Assembly (NCBI RefSeq): GCF_026151205.1
Contig: NC_087074.1
Location: 12,505,182 to 12,569,181 of the forward strand
DNA from: Bolinopsis microptera
Lineage: Eukaryota > Ctenophora > Tentaculata > Lobata > Bolinopsidae
Reading direction: 5' to 3'
DNA length: 64,000 bases
Positions within the stretch are counted from its first letter, which is position 1; the number at the start of each line of letters is the position of its first letter. Below are positions 1 through 9,783 of this stretch, piece by piece. The notes beneath the pieces are model-generated. The model had not been told where the DNA came from, searched no databases, and saw nothing but the letters and a program-made list of their open reading frames with translations. The position numbers and the translations under genes are program-made.

Positions 1-837
1 ACTCCAGACTCTAGCGTAGCAGAAGGGAGAGGAGTGACGTTGTTTTAGTGATCCCACAGATTCCAGTCGACAGATACTATCTGTGTTCTGTGACGTGGAA
101 AGAGTGGTAAGTAGTTTATAGTTATAGTTTAGTAGTTTAGTCTAGGAGTTCCCGCTTCCTCTTTCACTTTCATTTATAGTTTCACGTGGATTACCTTTCA
201 CTTTACTCACGGTAGTTTTCCCCCAGGGTTTTGTTTTATAGTTATCAGTTCCAGTTTTACTTGAAGTCCTCATCATTCAGAAGTCCCTCATATAGTAAGA
301 AGAACATCATCATCAGGAGTAGTAGTTTTAATTTAATAGTAGTTTAATCTAATAGTAAAAAAGACATTGTTTAGTTTAGTATTGAAATGTGTTTTAACTA
401 TTAGTCAGAGCAGAGTAGTGTGAGTTACTGAGTCACACCATATCAATCATTCACTATTTAAGAGAGTACATTGTAGAGTAACAAGGTTACTTTTGACACA
501 AGATTTGTATAACCTCTTTATTCATCTAATTTGTATTTATAATAATTGAGTATTATTTGTTATTTAATTAACCCAAGAACAGGGTTCCAACAAGAACTAC
601 ACCCTCAGTAACACATAAACAGACCTATTTTTGATAAGAGCGGCGGTTATACCTTTAGAATTTCCAAAGTCCTTGAGAAAATGCAAAAGAAAACCGCACA
701 ATTCCCGCACAAATTTCGAAAAAATCGCTGCACATTTGCCGCATAATTGGTAAAAATTTACCGCAACTTACCGCACATTTTACCTTTATAGTCGGGTGCG
801 GTACCGCATAATTTCGATTTTTTTACCGCACCTAATA
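1..837. other. Intergenic stretch, no gene recognised
   Basis: No coding region is supported here. The first 600 bases are AT-rich with many short TAGTTTA-type runs. Bases about 690-830 repeat the word CCGCA or its complement several times, which looks like a decayed repeat rather than coding sequence. The LINE fragment begins at about 838. The text around 560-600 resembles the end of a retroelement terminal repeat only vaguely, and no second repeat copy is visible. Confidence 0.4.
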
Positions 838-2150
838 TGTGCCTCTGATGTTCACAGTTCTAATCCTTATTTAACTGCTGTGAAAAATTGCTTTCTGGAG
901 ATAAAGCAATGGATGACAGTTAACTTCCTAAAACTGAATGATGAAAAAACAGAGTTCATTGATATAGGACCATATTTCAGCCCAATCCAGACAATGGATT
1001 TAAGAGACCTCTCAATCCGCCCTGTTAGCAAGGCCAAGAACCTGGGATTCCTTTTCGATCACCAAATGAATCTGGACTCTCAAATAAATGCTGTCTCCAA
1101 AGTATGTTATTTGAATCAAAGGGACTTAGCAAGAATCGGTTCGAAGCTTTCCCATGACCTAAAAGTTCAGTTAGTTCACTCCAATATCCTCTGTTTCATA
1201 GACTACTGCAACTCAGTCTTTTATGGAATAACAGAAAAGAATCTTCATAAGCTACAAAAGATACAGAACAATGCTGCTAGATTTATCTTTGGTCTTTACG
1301 GAAAAAAGATACATGAACCTATCATGCCTTACCTCAAAAAGCTCCACTTTCTGCCTGTTCGGTTCAGAATTAAGTTCAAAATATCACTTCTGGTCTTCAA
1401 GTGTCTTAATAACATAGCCCCTCAGTACTTACAAGGACATGTCAATCTAAGGGAAGTGCGAAGACGAAGTTCGAGACTAGATGATGACTTTTAGGAAAAC
1501 AAATTTTAGGAAAACAAATTTAAATTTTGGTATTTATTAATAACAATCAAAACATATCATATCATAAAAATAAAGCCGCGCGTTGGTTGACTGCCTCAGT
1601 AAGGTGAATAATATAAGCTCGAAGGTGCCCTGCGCATTTACAGAACCTCATGCGGCGATCACATGATCATGAGGACCTGTGAGCGCCAAGTTTAATTTAA
1701 AGTTTTTAGAAATCATACATCACTACGAGTTACTCATTTTTTTTTTAATTTTTATAGGAGTGTAGATTGTCAGGTATTTCATTCATTCATACTTAGTCGG
1801 TTTAAAGCTGTTATATTTATGTTTAGAACTCACTATTGTTTAAACTATGAAAGCAGAACGTAGGTAATGACAATATACCGACGACAATACCAAGGACCCG
1901 AGTGCCACAATGACTTTTCCGGATCCGTCATTTAATTGTTGAAAGTTCCTCCTGCTCCTCATTTCAGACGAACAGATGCTGCATTTATGTTTTCTGGACC
2001 AAAAATTTGGAATGAACTACCCTACTCAGTGAGATAATTATCATCTGTAGAGTGTTTTAAAAATGCCCTAAAGACGTTTTATTTCAAACTAGCTTTTGAT
2101 AATATATCCAATGAATCAACTATACCTCACATTAAACCGTGTTCTATATG
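838..2150 (+). pseudogene. CR1/L2-like LINE, C-terminal ORF fragment split by an insertion
   Basis: Bases 838-1492 encode the region after the reverse-transcriptase palm of a non-LTR retrotransposon. Typical landmarks are NFLKLNDEKTEF, a KNLGFLFD block, LVHSNILCFIDYCNSVFYG, KLQKIQNNAARFIF and RSSRLDDD. The reading resumes at about 1950-2130 with VPPAPHFRRTDAAF, GPKIWNELPYSVR and an in-frame stop, then FKNALKTFYF, the usual LINE C-terminal signature. The break is caused by a foreign segment (1493-1909) bounded by an exact 9-bp direct repeat. The palm with the catalytic Asp pair is absent, so the copy is 5'-truncated and inactive. Confidence 0.8.
1493..1909 (-). mobile_element. 5'-truncated LINE 3' end inserted in another LINE
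   Basis: The segment interrupts the LINE ORF and is flanked by the identical 9-mer ATGACTTTT at 1484-1492 and 1910-1918, read as a target-site duplication. Its left edge, on the minus strand, ends in two tandem copies of AAATTTGTTTTCCTA. The same duplicated-tail architecture is seen at the 3' ends of two other retroelement families in this window (9611 and 8862). No ORF remains. The family assignment is an inference from the tail and the variable truncation. Confidence 0.7.
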
Positions 2151-2586
2151 TATCAGCTTGAGGAAGACTGGTGATAAACAAGCAAGGCCACATCGCTGCC
2201 AAATACTTGGGGCAGAATTCCACTCTAGAGAATCAACAAAACCTATTTTCCAATCTAAGGAACTAATGACAGTACATAACATATATAGATACAGATGCAT
2301 TACTGAAACAATGAAGATAGTGAAGAGTCATCAGCCCATATCCATGTATTCTCTCTTTAAGAAGTCTGAGCTCAGAGATGACAGATTTGTGACACCACAC
2401 TCATCTCACAATTTCGCATATAAAGGGGCAAATTTATGGAATAGGTTTCTTGAGCAGTCAAATGCACGTGGTAAAATAGGTTCACTAGGTTCAATTAAAT
2501 CCCGATTGAAGCTTTCTATCATGAAGGCTCAACACCAACCTGACAATATTAACTGGCAGGACTTAAACTTCAACACTTTCCTATGA
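2151..2586 (+). pseudogene. LINE C-terminal ORF fragment, second family
   Basis: This open frame of about 142 residues ends in NWQDLNFNTFL and stop. It includes MTVHNIYRYRC, PISMYSLF, a DDRFVTPHSSHNF block and ANLWNRF. The same blocks appear in the same order at the C-terminus of the reverse transcriptase on the minus strand at 56700-57755 (LTVHNLYKYTC, PLSLYSSF, EDYFITSQPSSQF, YMWNS). It is therefore a truncated LINE C-terminal piece abutting the previous fragment, without palm or endonuclease domains. It is unlikely to be a host gene. Confidence 0.75.
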
Positions 2587-2589
2587 AAA

Positions 2590-4060
2590 GACCCCCATTT
2601 ATATTTATATATTTTAGATTTTACACCTGTCACTCACATCATATATGCACCACAAAAGAAAAAAGATTCATTCAATCATTACATTATACACTCACTCCAC
2701 CACACATGCACACAAAACATTAAAGCAGGTTACACGCGGGTGTAACGTTCACTTTATCCGAAGGGAAAAATAATACTTTACGTAACGCGCGATTTACGTC
2801 TTGGTAGCTAAATTATTCAAGTGCTATTTGTCAGAGCGACACAAATGCGCGAGCGCTTGCGCGGCTCACCTATCCAACACGCTTGTTTACATCGTATCAG
2901 GCAATGGTTCAGTTTAATTATGGTAAGGGCACAGCCTGTCAAAAACCCTTTTCGCATGATCCGTCGACACCGCCTGAAGGTGAATGCATAATAACGGATC
3001 ATGAACGTACGGAATCAAACGTTAATAAGCTTGCAGCTTCCGATGAAAATGTATTCAACTTTGTGTCATGCTTGAATTGGTTTTGGACCTCTTCAATGCT
3101 TTTAATTTATTTATTATTGTTATTTGGTATTATGAGCTGATATGTATATATACATACGGTATCTAAAATTAAGCGTATAGCGAGCATATTTAACAATTTT
3201 TAAGCAATAATGTATTGCGAGCAGCTGTAACTTAAACATCGCATAAAAATCATATAATTATAACACAAAACTAAAATTTTATTGGAATCTAGGTTAAACT
3301 AAGATAAAATTAATATCAGCCCCTTCGCCACTCTCAGCAGTCAACCAGGGCTCATAAAAGCTTAACAGCGCCTGGGTCCGTTCACCAACTGTGCTAATGT
3401 GAGTGGCGGTGTGGTAAAACCCATTTTAACAGCGTGAATATTTATCAAATATAAGCGCGCTAGCTGCTAGCATACTTGTATCATTTAATTTTTAATCAAA
3501 TTTATTCGGATATATATTTATTGATTATGTATTGAATTGGTGATAAATAATAAAATTGTCTTTTCTCAAAAAAAATTGTCTTTTCTCCCAATATTTGTCC
3601 ATAATGTCTGAACTGATATGAAAGTGCATAATTTTGGTAACTTCATACAAATATTTGTTCATAAAATCTGAACTGTTTAAAAAATCCATAATCTTGCTAT
3701 TTCAACACTAAGTCTTGCTTGAATGACTTTAATGTACATCTTTGTTGGGTATATTTTAATGTCGAAGCGTATAATAAATGTTAGAATTTATTTATTTAAC
3801 AATAGAATCATAGCCAATCCTGACAGTTTTAAAACATCATGATCAATAAATCATTTGTACACACCACCAACGATGAAGACAGGGGTGATGATGTTGATGA
3901 TGAAGATAATGAAGTTGATGATGAGGCTGAGAATGTAGAGGAAGAGGTTTCAGAAGAGTGAGCTGAAAAGAAGACAAGTTTCTATTCTAATTTATTGATT
4001 ATTATATTTATTGAAATAAACATATAATATCCATTACTCCAGGAGTGATTTGTAGATTTA
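2590..4060. other. Non-coding stretch with one small acidic ORF
   Basis: No recognised gene. Short frames on both strands at 2817-3140 have no recognisable domain. A 41-codon ATG frame at 3839-3961 is listed separately. The remainder is AT-rich sequence with imperfect duplications such as the repeated ATTTGTCCATAA / ATTTGTTCATAA blocks near 3590-3665. Confidence 0.4.
3839..3961 (+). other. 41-codon highly acidic ORF, possible domain tail
   Basis: An ATG frame of 41 codons ends at TGA 3959-3961. After about 11 residues nearly every position is Asp, Glu, Asn or Val (DEDRGDDVDDEDNEVDDEAE and onward to VSEE). It reads like the acidic C-terminal tail of a nuclear protein or transposase. No upstream exon or splice acceptor is convincing, and trinucleotide GAT/GAA runs can produce such frames by chance. 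It could equally be a remnant of a DNA-transposon ORF. Coding status is unproven. Confidence 0.2.
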
Positions 4061-4061
4061 T

Positions 4062-4145
4062 AACCTACCAAGACGCGTTGGACTCGTCGATGGTCTTGAA
4101 TATTTGAAACAAATATTTTATGAGTATCACCCGTTAATAAATCAT
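4062..4145 (+). repeat. Short dispersed repeat D (copy 1)
   Basis: A block of about 80 bases contains TAACCTACCAAGACGCG, GGACTCGTCGATGGTC and ATTTTATGAGTATCACCCG. It recurs at 6030-6255, where it is split by a small element, and inverted at about 54305-54385. A short piece also recurs inverted near 53025-53045. It is non-coding; the function and the ends of the full element are unknown. Confidence 0.65.
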
Positions 4146-4253
4146 GCAACACATAGCAGCCATTACATTGACAACAGCCATCACATTCCACTATTAAACG
4201 TGTTTATTTTTGGACCACACTTCTTTATAGGAAGTAACTACATCGTTATAAAA

Positions 4254-5420
4254 GATCTTGATCAATAAATGCCTAGCAGCACGAGACAGCGGCCGTGTAC
4301 CTTTTTCGACTCCACGGAGTCCCTGATGGACTTTTGTTAATAATTTGACCAACCTTTCTTTCTCTAAACATATATTCTACTGTACTTCATTATAGTATTA
4401 AGATAAAGCAAATGTGAAGATATTACTACGAAATAAAAAATTAAATTAGTTTACTGGTCACGTGTATGGTTAAGAGTGTGTATGGTTAAGAGTTTTATGA
4501 CATTGAATGAATCTATTTATTGCGAGTATTAAGGACTGCTAGTATATTTTTATTTAATTGTTTTCACTTCTGCACGTTTAGGCAGTTGCTCTTGTGACCA
4601 GAGTTCTAGAGTAATATATATATGTACGTTCTTCATTGAAGTAGTCAGTAAAACAAGGACATTATACTATGTGTGGGGACTACGGACCCCATCATAACCC
4701 ATTTCAAATTTGCCGCCTGGTTACATAGCACTGAAATACAATATAATTCAATATACAAATTCAAAGCAATGTAATCATAGTACACACCAGCCCAGACGCT
4801 CAACATTTTCTAATACAGATTCCAAAAAGGCACACAAAATAACAAAAGGTAATACTAATAATATAGAAATGTACACATACAAGAACTGATTTATACCAAA
4901 TTGTTTATGATATTTACTAACCGTGTTGATGGTATTGGATTTTATATGTTGTATTTTAATGTGAAGCGTTTACTTTTCCCTTTACCCCCTCGGCAAGACA
5001 GTTAGATTAATGATAATAATTGCCAAATGACGTAGTAGATATAAATGTTTAATGTTGTAGAGCGATTTCAAGAGTAGTGGTCCACAGGGGTCCGAAAAAT
5101 CCGTACAGGCACTTGGGTCCTTATCCTTGTCACTATTCTCAATTGGATTCAGTTTATACAAAACATGAACATTTACATTTTAGACGTACAGGACCTTGAT
5201 ACGATATTTATTATAAAGCGAAAAGTATAAAATAATACGTGCGTGCGCGGCTTGAGCCGCGCCACATAACAATTGATGCTTGTAGGGGCTGGAGTAAGCT
5301 TGTTTATAAATTAATGAAATGTTGCATTGTAAATATTTAAAGTTAACGATATATTATGATCTAATAATAAATTTTACAAAGCTGGCTTAGCTTTAAGGAC
5401 TTAGGTACAAAATTAAATTT
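4254..5420 (+). mobile_element. Repeat family B (LINE-like 3' region), copy 1, interrupted
   Basis: The sequence from GATCAATAAATGCCTAGCAG onward matches, in the same order, the reverse complement of 55108-56115, and from about 5035 it also matches 8963-9611. Landmarks are a GACTCCACGGAGTCCCTGAT block, the hairpin GCGCGGCTTGAGCCGCGC, and GATATATTATGATCTAATA. Relative to the other copies it is interrupted at about 4440-4915 by a segment that includes repeat E. No ORF is open. The tandem 3' tail seen in the other copies suggests a LINE 3' region. Confidence 0.7.
4620..4905 (+). repeat. Repeat E (copy 1), inserted in repeat B
   Basis: The block beginning TGTACGTTCTTCATTGAAG and running through GTGTGGGGACTACGGACCCC to ACACATACAAGAACTG recurs at 60279-60515. 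Its first 60 bases recur inverted at 60076-60145. It interrupts repeat B here and is non-coding. No terminal repeats or target duplication were resolved. Confidence 0.65.
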
Positions 5421-5664
5421 CCATAAGAATGAGTTTGTGTTTTAAAACAGAATCCTTTGACTTTGTTATTTTAAATTGAACTAGAATCGTTTGGCCGCCA
5501 CAACTTTTGATTGACGATGTCAATCCATCAAGATCGTTGCTCTGCGAAGCAAAGCAACGATCGACTTCGATGCGAAGCAAGAATGCTATTTTGCGCGGCG
5601 CGTCGAAGCGGCGAAGTCCTCCAACCATAACTTTGAACTTGCAGGATTACAAGGATGATAATTA

Positions 5665-6015
5665 ATCACTCTACACTCGACTTTCACGTGACTTTTTCAA
5701 CCCGTTCTCTAGCTGGTCCTGAACGACTATTCGAAACCTTAACCCTCTTATCTGATCCCAACCCTAACCCTAACCCAATCCTTAACAAAAGCATATGCTG
5801 AAACCCTAACCCTAACGAGAAATTAGACTAACTTCCTTATACGGTCATATCACGTGATCGAGACAGTTTTTCGCCTATATCTCGTCAGGGGAGCATTTTA
5901 ACCCTATGTCATGGGGGGTGATTCGGAATCAGCGTCCGAAAATACATCGATTGAAGTTGGTTTCAACTGTCGGGGGCCCTTTTAAAACAATCTCGAAGAT
6001 CGACTGTAGAGTGAT
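5665..6015 (+). mobile_element. MITE with telomere-like internal tracts, complete copy
   Basis: Inverted ends ATCACTCTACACTCGA (5665) and TCGACTGTAGAGTGAT (ending 6015) pair with one mismatch. TTA flanks both sides (5662-5664 and 6016-6018), which fits a three-base TWA target duplication as in PIF/Harbinger elements. The interior has clusters of CCCTAA-type units at about 5760-5775 and 5803-5816. There is no ORF. A second, truncated and inverted copy lies at 11366-11621 with the same telomere-like tracts, so these tracts belong to the element and were not added independently. Confidence 0.75.
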
Positions 6016-6029
6016 TTAGTACGCTGCGG

Positions 6030-6255
6030 ATTACAACCTACCAGGACGCGCGCTGAGTTGGACTCGTCGACGGTCCAATGTATGGAACAGATATTTTACT
6101 TGTAGCGCGATGCACTACTGGGTCGCGCGCGCATCAAATAATGCTTCTCGCAACCACAGTAGATCGGTAGATCGGCGGGATGCACCACTGTGCCTCACCG
6201 AGCTGCGAAGGATTGACATCGTGAATCAAATATTTTACGAGTATCACCCGTTAAA
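6030..6255 (+). repeat. Short dispersed repeat D (copy 2), split by mini-element
   Basis: The left half, 6030-6099 (TACAACCTACCAGGACGCG to ATATTTTAC), and the right half, 6230-6255 (ATATTTTACGAGTATCACCCG), are the two parts of repeat D seen uninterrupted at 4062-4145 and 54305-54385. The split is at the duplicated 9-mer ATATTTTAC, and the intruder is the 130-bp element at 6100-6229. Confidence 0.75.
6100..6229 (+). mobile_element. ~125-bp two-hairpin mini-element, copy A
   Basis: The element begins TTGTAGCGCGATGCACTACT and ends ATCGTGAATCAA. It is flanked by an exact 9-bp duplication, ATATTTTAC (6091-6099 and 6230-6238), and sits inside repeat D, so the empty site is known from other copies. 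It has no poly(A), no terminal inverted repeat and no ORF of note. Two internal segments, GCGATGCACTACTGG and GAGATGCACCACTGTG, are similar to each other, and each is bracketed by complementary bases that could form a hairpin. Confidence 0.75.
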
Positions 6256-6644
6256 CCATAACTCACTTCGTTTGCATTATAGATTCACATTCACTTTCAC
6301 TTTCACCATCACGCACAGCACAGGGTCATACCTCAATTCCAAATTAGTATAGGACACAAAAAAATTGTTTATAACAATCAAAATTTGTAATTGAGCCCAA
6401 GCAGCTTACTTTCCTTTTTTCCCCGTCGTCTGGAGTGTGTGATTTTTGTCGATGTCCGAGCTCTTATATTTATTTTTAGTTAATGTTAATGGTTAACTTT
6501 TATTTCTGTGATTGGTCTCGGTCTTTTCGTCTCGGCCGAGTGGGACGATGCTGGCTCGCCAGTTATGCTATACTATAGATACTGTTATATGTAGATAACA
6601 CTAATTTCTACAAACCGAAGAAAATTAAATATAAAATGTGTCCA

Positions 6645-6769
6645 TTGATTCACGATGTCAATCCTTCGCAGCTCGGTGAGGCACAGTGGTGCATCTCGCC
6701 GATCTACCGAAGTGGTTGCGAGAAGCATTATTTGATGCGCGCGCGACCCAGTAGTGCATCGCGCTACAA
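6645..6769 (-). mobile_element. ~125-bp two-hairpin mini-element, copy B
   Basis: This is an inverted copy of the element at 6100-6229 and is nearly identical to copy C. It is flanked by an exact 9-bp duplication, ATGTGTCCA (6636-6644 and 6770-6778), extendable by one ambiguous A. Both hairpin segments are intact. Confidence 0.75.
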
Positions 6770-6819
6770 ATGTGTCCAGTATGTTTGATGTTGACGGATG
6801 TTGCTCGTCTGAATTTCTT

Positions 6820-6925
6820 CGAAGTAGCGCGCGCCGCTTTCTTCTCGAAATATTATTATGGCCCGATGGCAAGTGCTACGAAGTAGCGCGCGCCGGGCCA
6901 GATCATTAACAATGGTCAACTACAT
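6820..6925 (+). repeat. GC-rich repeat G with internal 17-bp direct repeat, copy 1
   Basis: The 17-mer CGAAGTAGCGCGCGCCG occurs at 6820-6836 and again at 6879-6895. They enclose TTTCTTCTCGAAATATTATT and a GCCCGATGGC block, followed by GGGCCAGATCATTAACAATG. Related copies are at 53866-53955 and inverted at 53989-54066, with a degraded piece near 53428. It stands out as CG-dense islands in AT-rich DNA. No protein is encoded. Confidence 0.65.
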
Positions 6926-7086
6926 ACCTCTACGATTGCGTCACCACTGGTGAGCAAGCATTTATTTGTTGTTTAGTTGTGTTGAAAGGGAAAATTTCTT
7001 GATTAATTCACCAATTCGGATTTTAATAACGATGAGCTATGATTAGATATACCGTTCATTTTAGATTATTGGATCAATTTTATTAT

Positions 7087-7211
7087 TTGTAGCGCGATGC
7101 ACTACTGGGTCGCACGCGCATCAAATAATGCTTCTCGCAACCACTTCGGTAGATCGGCGAGATGCACCACTGTGCCTCACCGAGCTGCGAAGGATTGACA
7201 TCGTGAATCAA
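7087..7211 (+). mobile_element. ~125-bp two-hairpin mini-element, copy C
   Basis: This full-length plus-strand copy runs from TTGTAGCGCGATGC to ATCGTGAATCAA and closely matches copy B. The flanks are AT-rich and no clear 9-bp duplication is visible. Confidence 0.7.
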
Positions 7212-8141
7212 TAATTTACCTGAGGACCCCAGGCTATTATGTTCATTAACAGGCTATTATTTTCATTAACATAATAAAGATTTGGCGGAATGACAGGCTG
7301 AGCGCGGCCCAGTAAATCCTAATATGACTATAAATAAGAGGTCGGTAATTTTGATTCGATATTTTAACACGTCTTAGCAGCAGTCATGGACGAGTCAGTC
7401 AAAATATTTTCAGGAAGGTAATTAATAATAATTCAACTATAAGTATACATACATGTTACATGGTAAGGTCTCCTCCTAGTCGTTGGAGTGGCCTGCATCA
7501 CACACATCGCGTTGGCGGCGTAACATATGTCTCCACTGTACTCGGTTGGTAGCCAAAGCTTCTGTTGTGTCGTTGTCGATGTTTTCAACACCTGTAAACT
7601 TAGCAGCATCTTCGAGTACGCAGGACTTCCAGTTCTTACGGGGTCTGCCCCTTGACCTCTTTCCATAATTTGGCTTCCAGTTCAACAGAAACCTCGGTAG
7701 TCTAGAGTCTGGCATTCTAACTACATATCCATACCAACGTAGCCTGGCAGCACTGATGAAAGTCTCAACTGACTTGATGCCAGCCCTCCTAAGAACTTCG
7801 TCGTTGGTCACATGAAAGAACCATTTAATCCTAAGGATCCTTCTCAAGGAGGTTTGATGGAAAACCTCGAAGCGTTTCATCTGCTTTTTGGTGGTGTTCC
7901 AGACTTCAGCTCCATACAACAAGATGGTGAGGACAGCAGCCCTATAGATCCTGATCTTGGTTGGAGTCTTTATAGTTCTGCTATTCCAAATGTTCCAGAG
8001 CTGATGAAAGGCGCCATTAGCCTTCTGGATACGGACATCCAGGTCTCTGTTGATTGTCCCATCCCCACTGATAGTTGCACCCAGGTAGACAAAGTTGCTA
8101 ACCTGCTCGACGGGTTCACCCTCAACCGACAGCTCAATACA

Positions 8142-8862
8142 TAAAAAAAAAATTTTAACTTCAAGCAATTGCTTAGAAACGTCCATTAGCTTGATAAAAC
8201 TGAGAACAAAAGCACTATTAATACAAGCACAGGCAGCTGACTTAAAAGATACTTGGACTCCAAACAATTTTAAATTGCAGTAATCAAGTCTAATTGCAGC
8301 GGCGCACACTTACTATTACTATCATGATTGTACTATAGACAGAAAATCTTTCAAATCGATTTTGGGCGCTTTTTAACCATCTGTTGTAATGTTTTTAGAT
8401 ACTAAATATCTAAATTTATAAAATTTTTTATCGGAATGAATTAATTGATTGATATTTAATAATTTATTCGGTAGGTTTATCTGGTATTGATATTGATTAT
8501 ATTGATATTGTTATTATTGAACGAAGCTAACTCTAGACATAGTTAATACTACTTCTTTTAAGAAAGGGACTTGGAGTATAAACGACCAAGTTTGCTTAAA
8601 TTTCTATCCAACCAAGAACTCAGGAGGCAAAGGTGGGTGCGTAAACTTTTGGTCTGCACTCTCCGATCCTGTATCACCCTGGATTCTTCTCGACGTATCT
8701 TTGTAAAAGGTATATACCTTCTAGTCAATCTCTTGCTACTCCAAGTCCCCTAAGATATCTGATCTAAAGTTCGTGCTAGTTATATATATAGAAAATATAC
8801 TTTTGTCTGCTTTAATTGATACTAAATAAAATTGTTGTTTTCTTGAAATTGTTGTTTTCTTG
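8142..8862 (+). mobile_element. LINE family C, 5'-truncated 3' fragment, copy 1
   Basis: The insertion splits the RTE-like ORF and is flanked by AATACA at 8136-8141 and 8863-8868; reading across the empty site restores the frame. The body matches the reverse complement of 46062-46800. The first part encodes LTSSNCLETS and KALLIQAQAADLKD and stops at about 8282. The 3' end is two tandem copies of AAATTGTTGTTTTCTTG, ending at 8862. The long minus-strand frame covering 7476-8309 is a chimera across this junction. Confidence 0.75.
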
Positions 8863-8962
8863 AATACAATCATCCTTGATGAAAGGTCGCTTGGAGGCGC
8901 ACTTGCTTACAGCCATGCATTGGGTCTTCTTTGCATTTATTCTGAGCCCAGCGTAGGAGCTG

Positions 8963-9611
8963 TAATGAACGTAGTAGATATAGATGTTCAATGTTGTAGA
9001 GTGATTTCAAGAGTAGTGGTCCACATGGGTCTGAAAAAGCCGTACAGGCTCTTGGGTCCTTATCCTTGTCACTAGTCCCAATTGGATTCACTTTACACAA
9101 AACATGAACGTTTACAATTTAGACGTACACATTGGCACGATATTTATTAGAAAGCAAACAGTATAAAATAATACGTGCGTGCGCGGCTTGAGCCGCGCCG
9201 CATAACAATTGATGCGTTTAGGGGCTGGAGTACGCGTGTTTACAGATTAATGAATTGTTGCATTGTAAATATTTAAAGTTGACGATATATTATGATCTAA
9301 TAGTAAATTTTTCAAAGCTGGCTTTGGACTTAGGTAAAATTATAACTTATTTATTTAAAAGAAAAAACCACGGATAGTTTTAAATTTACATAGTCGTATA
9401 ACTATAATCAAGTTAATCCTGTTTTCAAGAATGCGCGGCTTTGGCGGCCAGTTATTGACTTGTACATAAAATTGAATTTTAAATAGAAATGTGAATGTAT
9501 TAAAATTTAAAACTTTCAAAACGGAGGCTTATAAATATTATTATATTATGATTGTAAAATAAAGGATAAAATTTTAAATTTGTTTCACTAAAAAATTTGT
9601 TTCACTAACTT
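8963..9611 (+). mobile_element. Repeat family B, 5'-truncated copy 2
   Basis: It matches 5035-5420 and the reverse complement of 55108-55780. It contains the GCGCGGCTTGAGCCGCGC hairpin (about 9182) and ends with two tandem copies of AATTTGTTTCACTAA at about 9580-9611. It separates the YADD block of the RTE-like ORF from its next segment. The left boundary is approximate and a target duplication was not resolved. Confidence 0.7.
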
Positions 9612-9783
9612 ATAGATCAGTTGATTCCTGTAGGCCTTCCCCTGAGTTGTCCATAATAGCCATGTCATCAGCATAATCGGTGTCCAGAATGACCTTTTCC
9701 TCGACCGTCTTCATCTCTTTCTGCAGCACTGCGCCGTAAAAGTCTGGAACACTCTCCCAAAATATGTGAGCGGCCAAACTGCT

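Noticed and set aside
1-600. LTR retrotransposon terminal repeat
   Set aside because: No second copy, primer-binding site or polyprotein was found in the window.
5755-5820. True telomere or fusion point
   Set aside because: The CCCTAA tracts are short and lie inside a MITE that recurs at 11366-11621 with the same tracts.
6030-6100. Hammerhead ribozyme in repeat D (GACGAGTCC word)
   Set aside because: The inverse strand reads TCGACGAGTCC, not CTGANGAG, and no following GAAA core in the right place was found.
7476-8309. 277-codon minus-strand frame as a single gene
   Set aside because: Its first ~55 codons are antisense to a LINE 3' fragment and the rest is a retrotransposon C-terminus; the junction at 8142 is an insertion site with AATACA on both sides.
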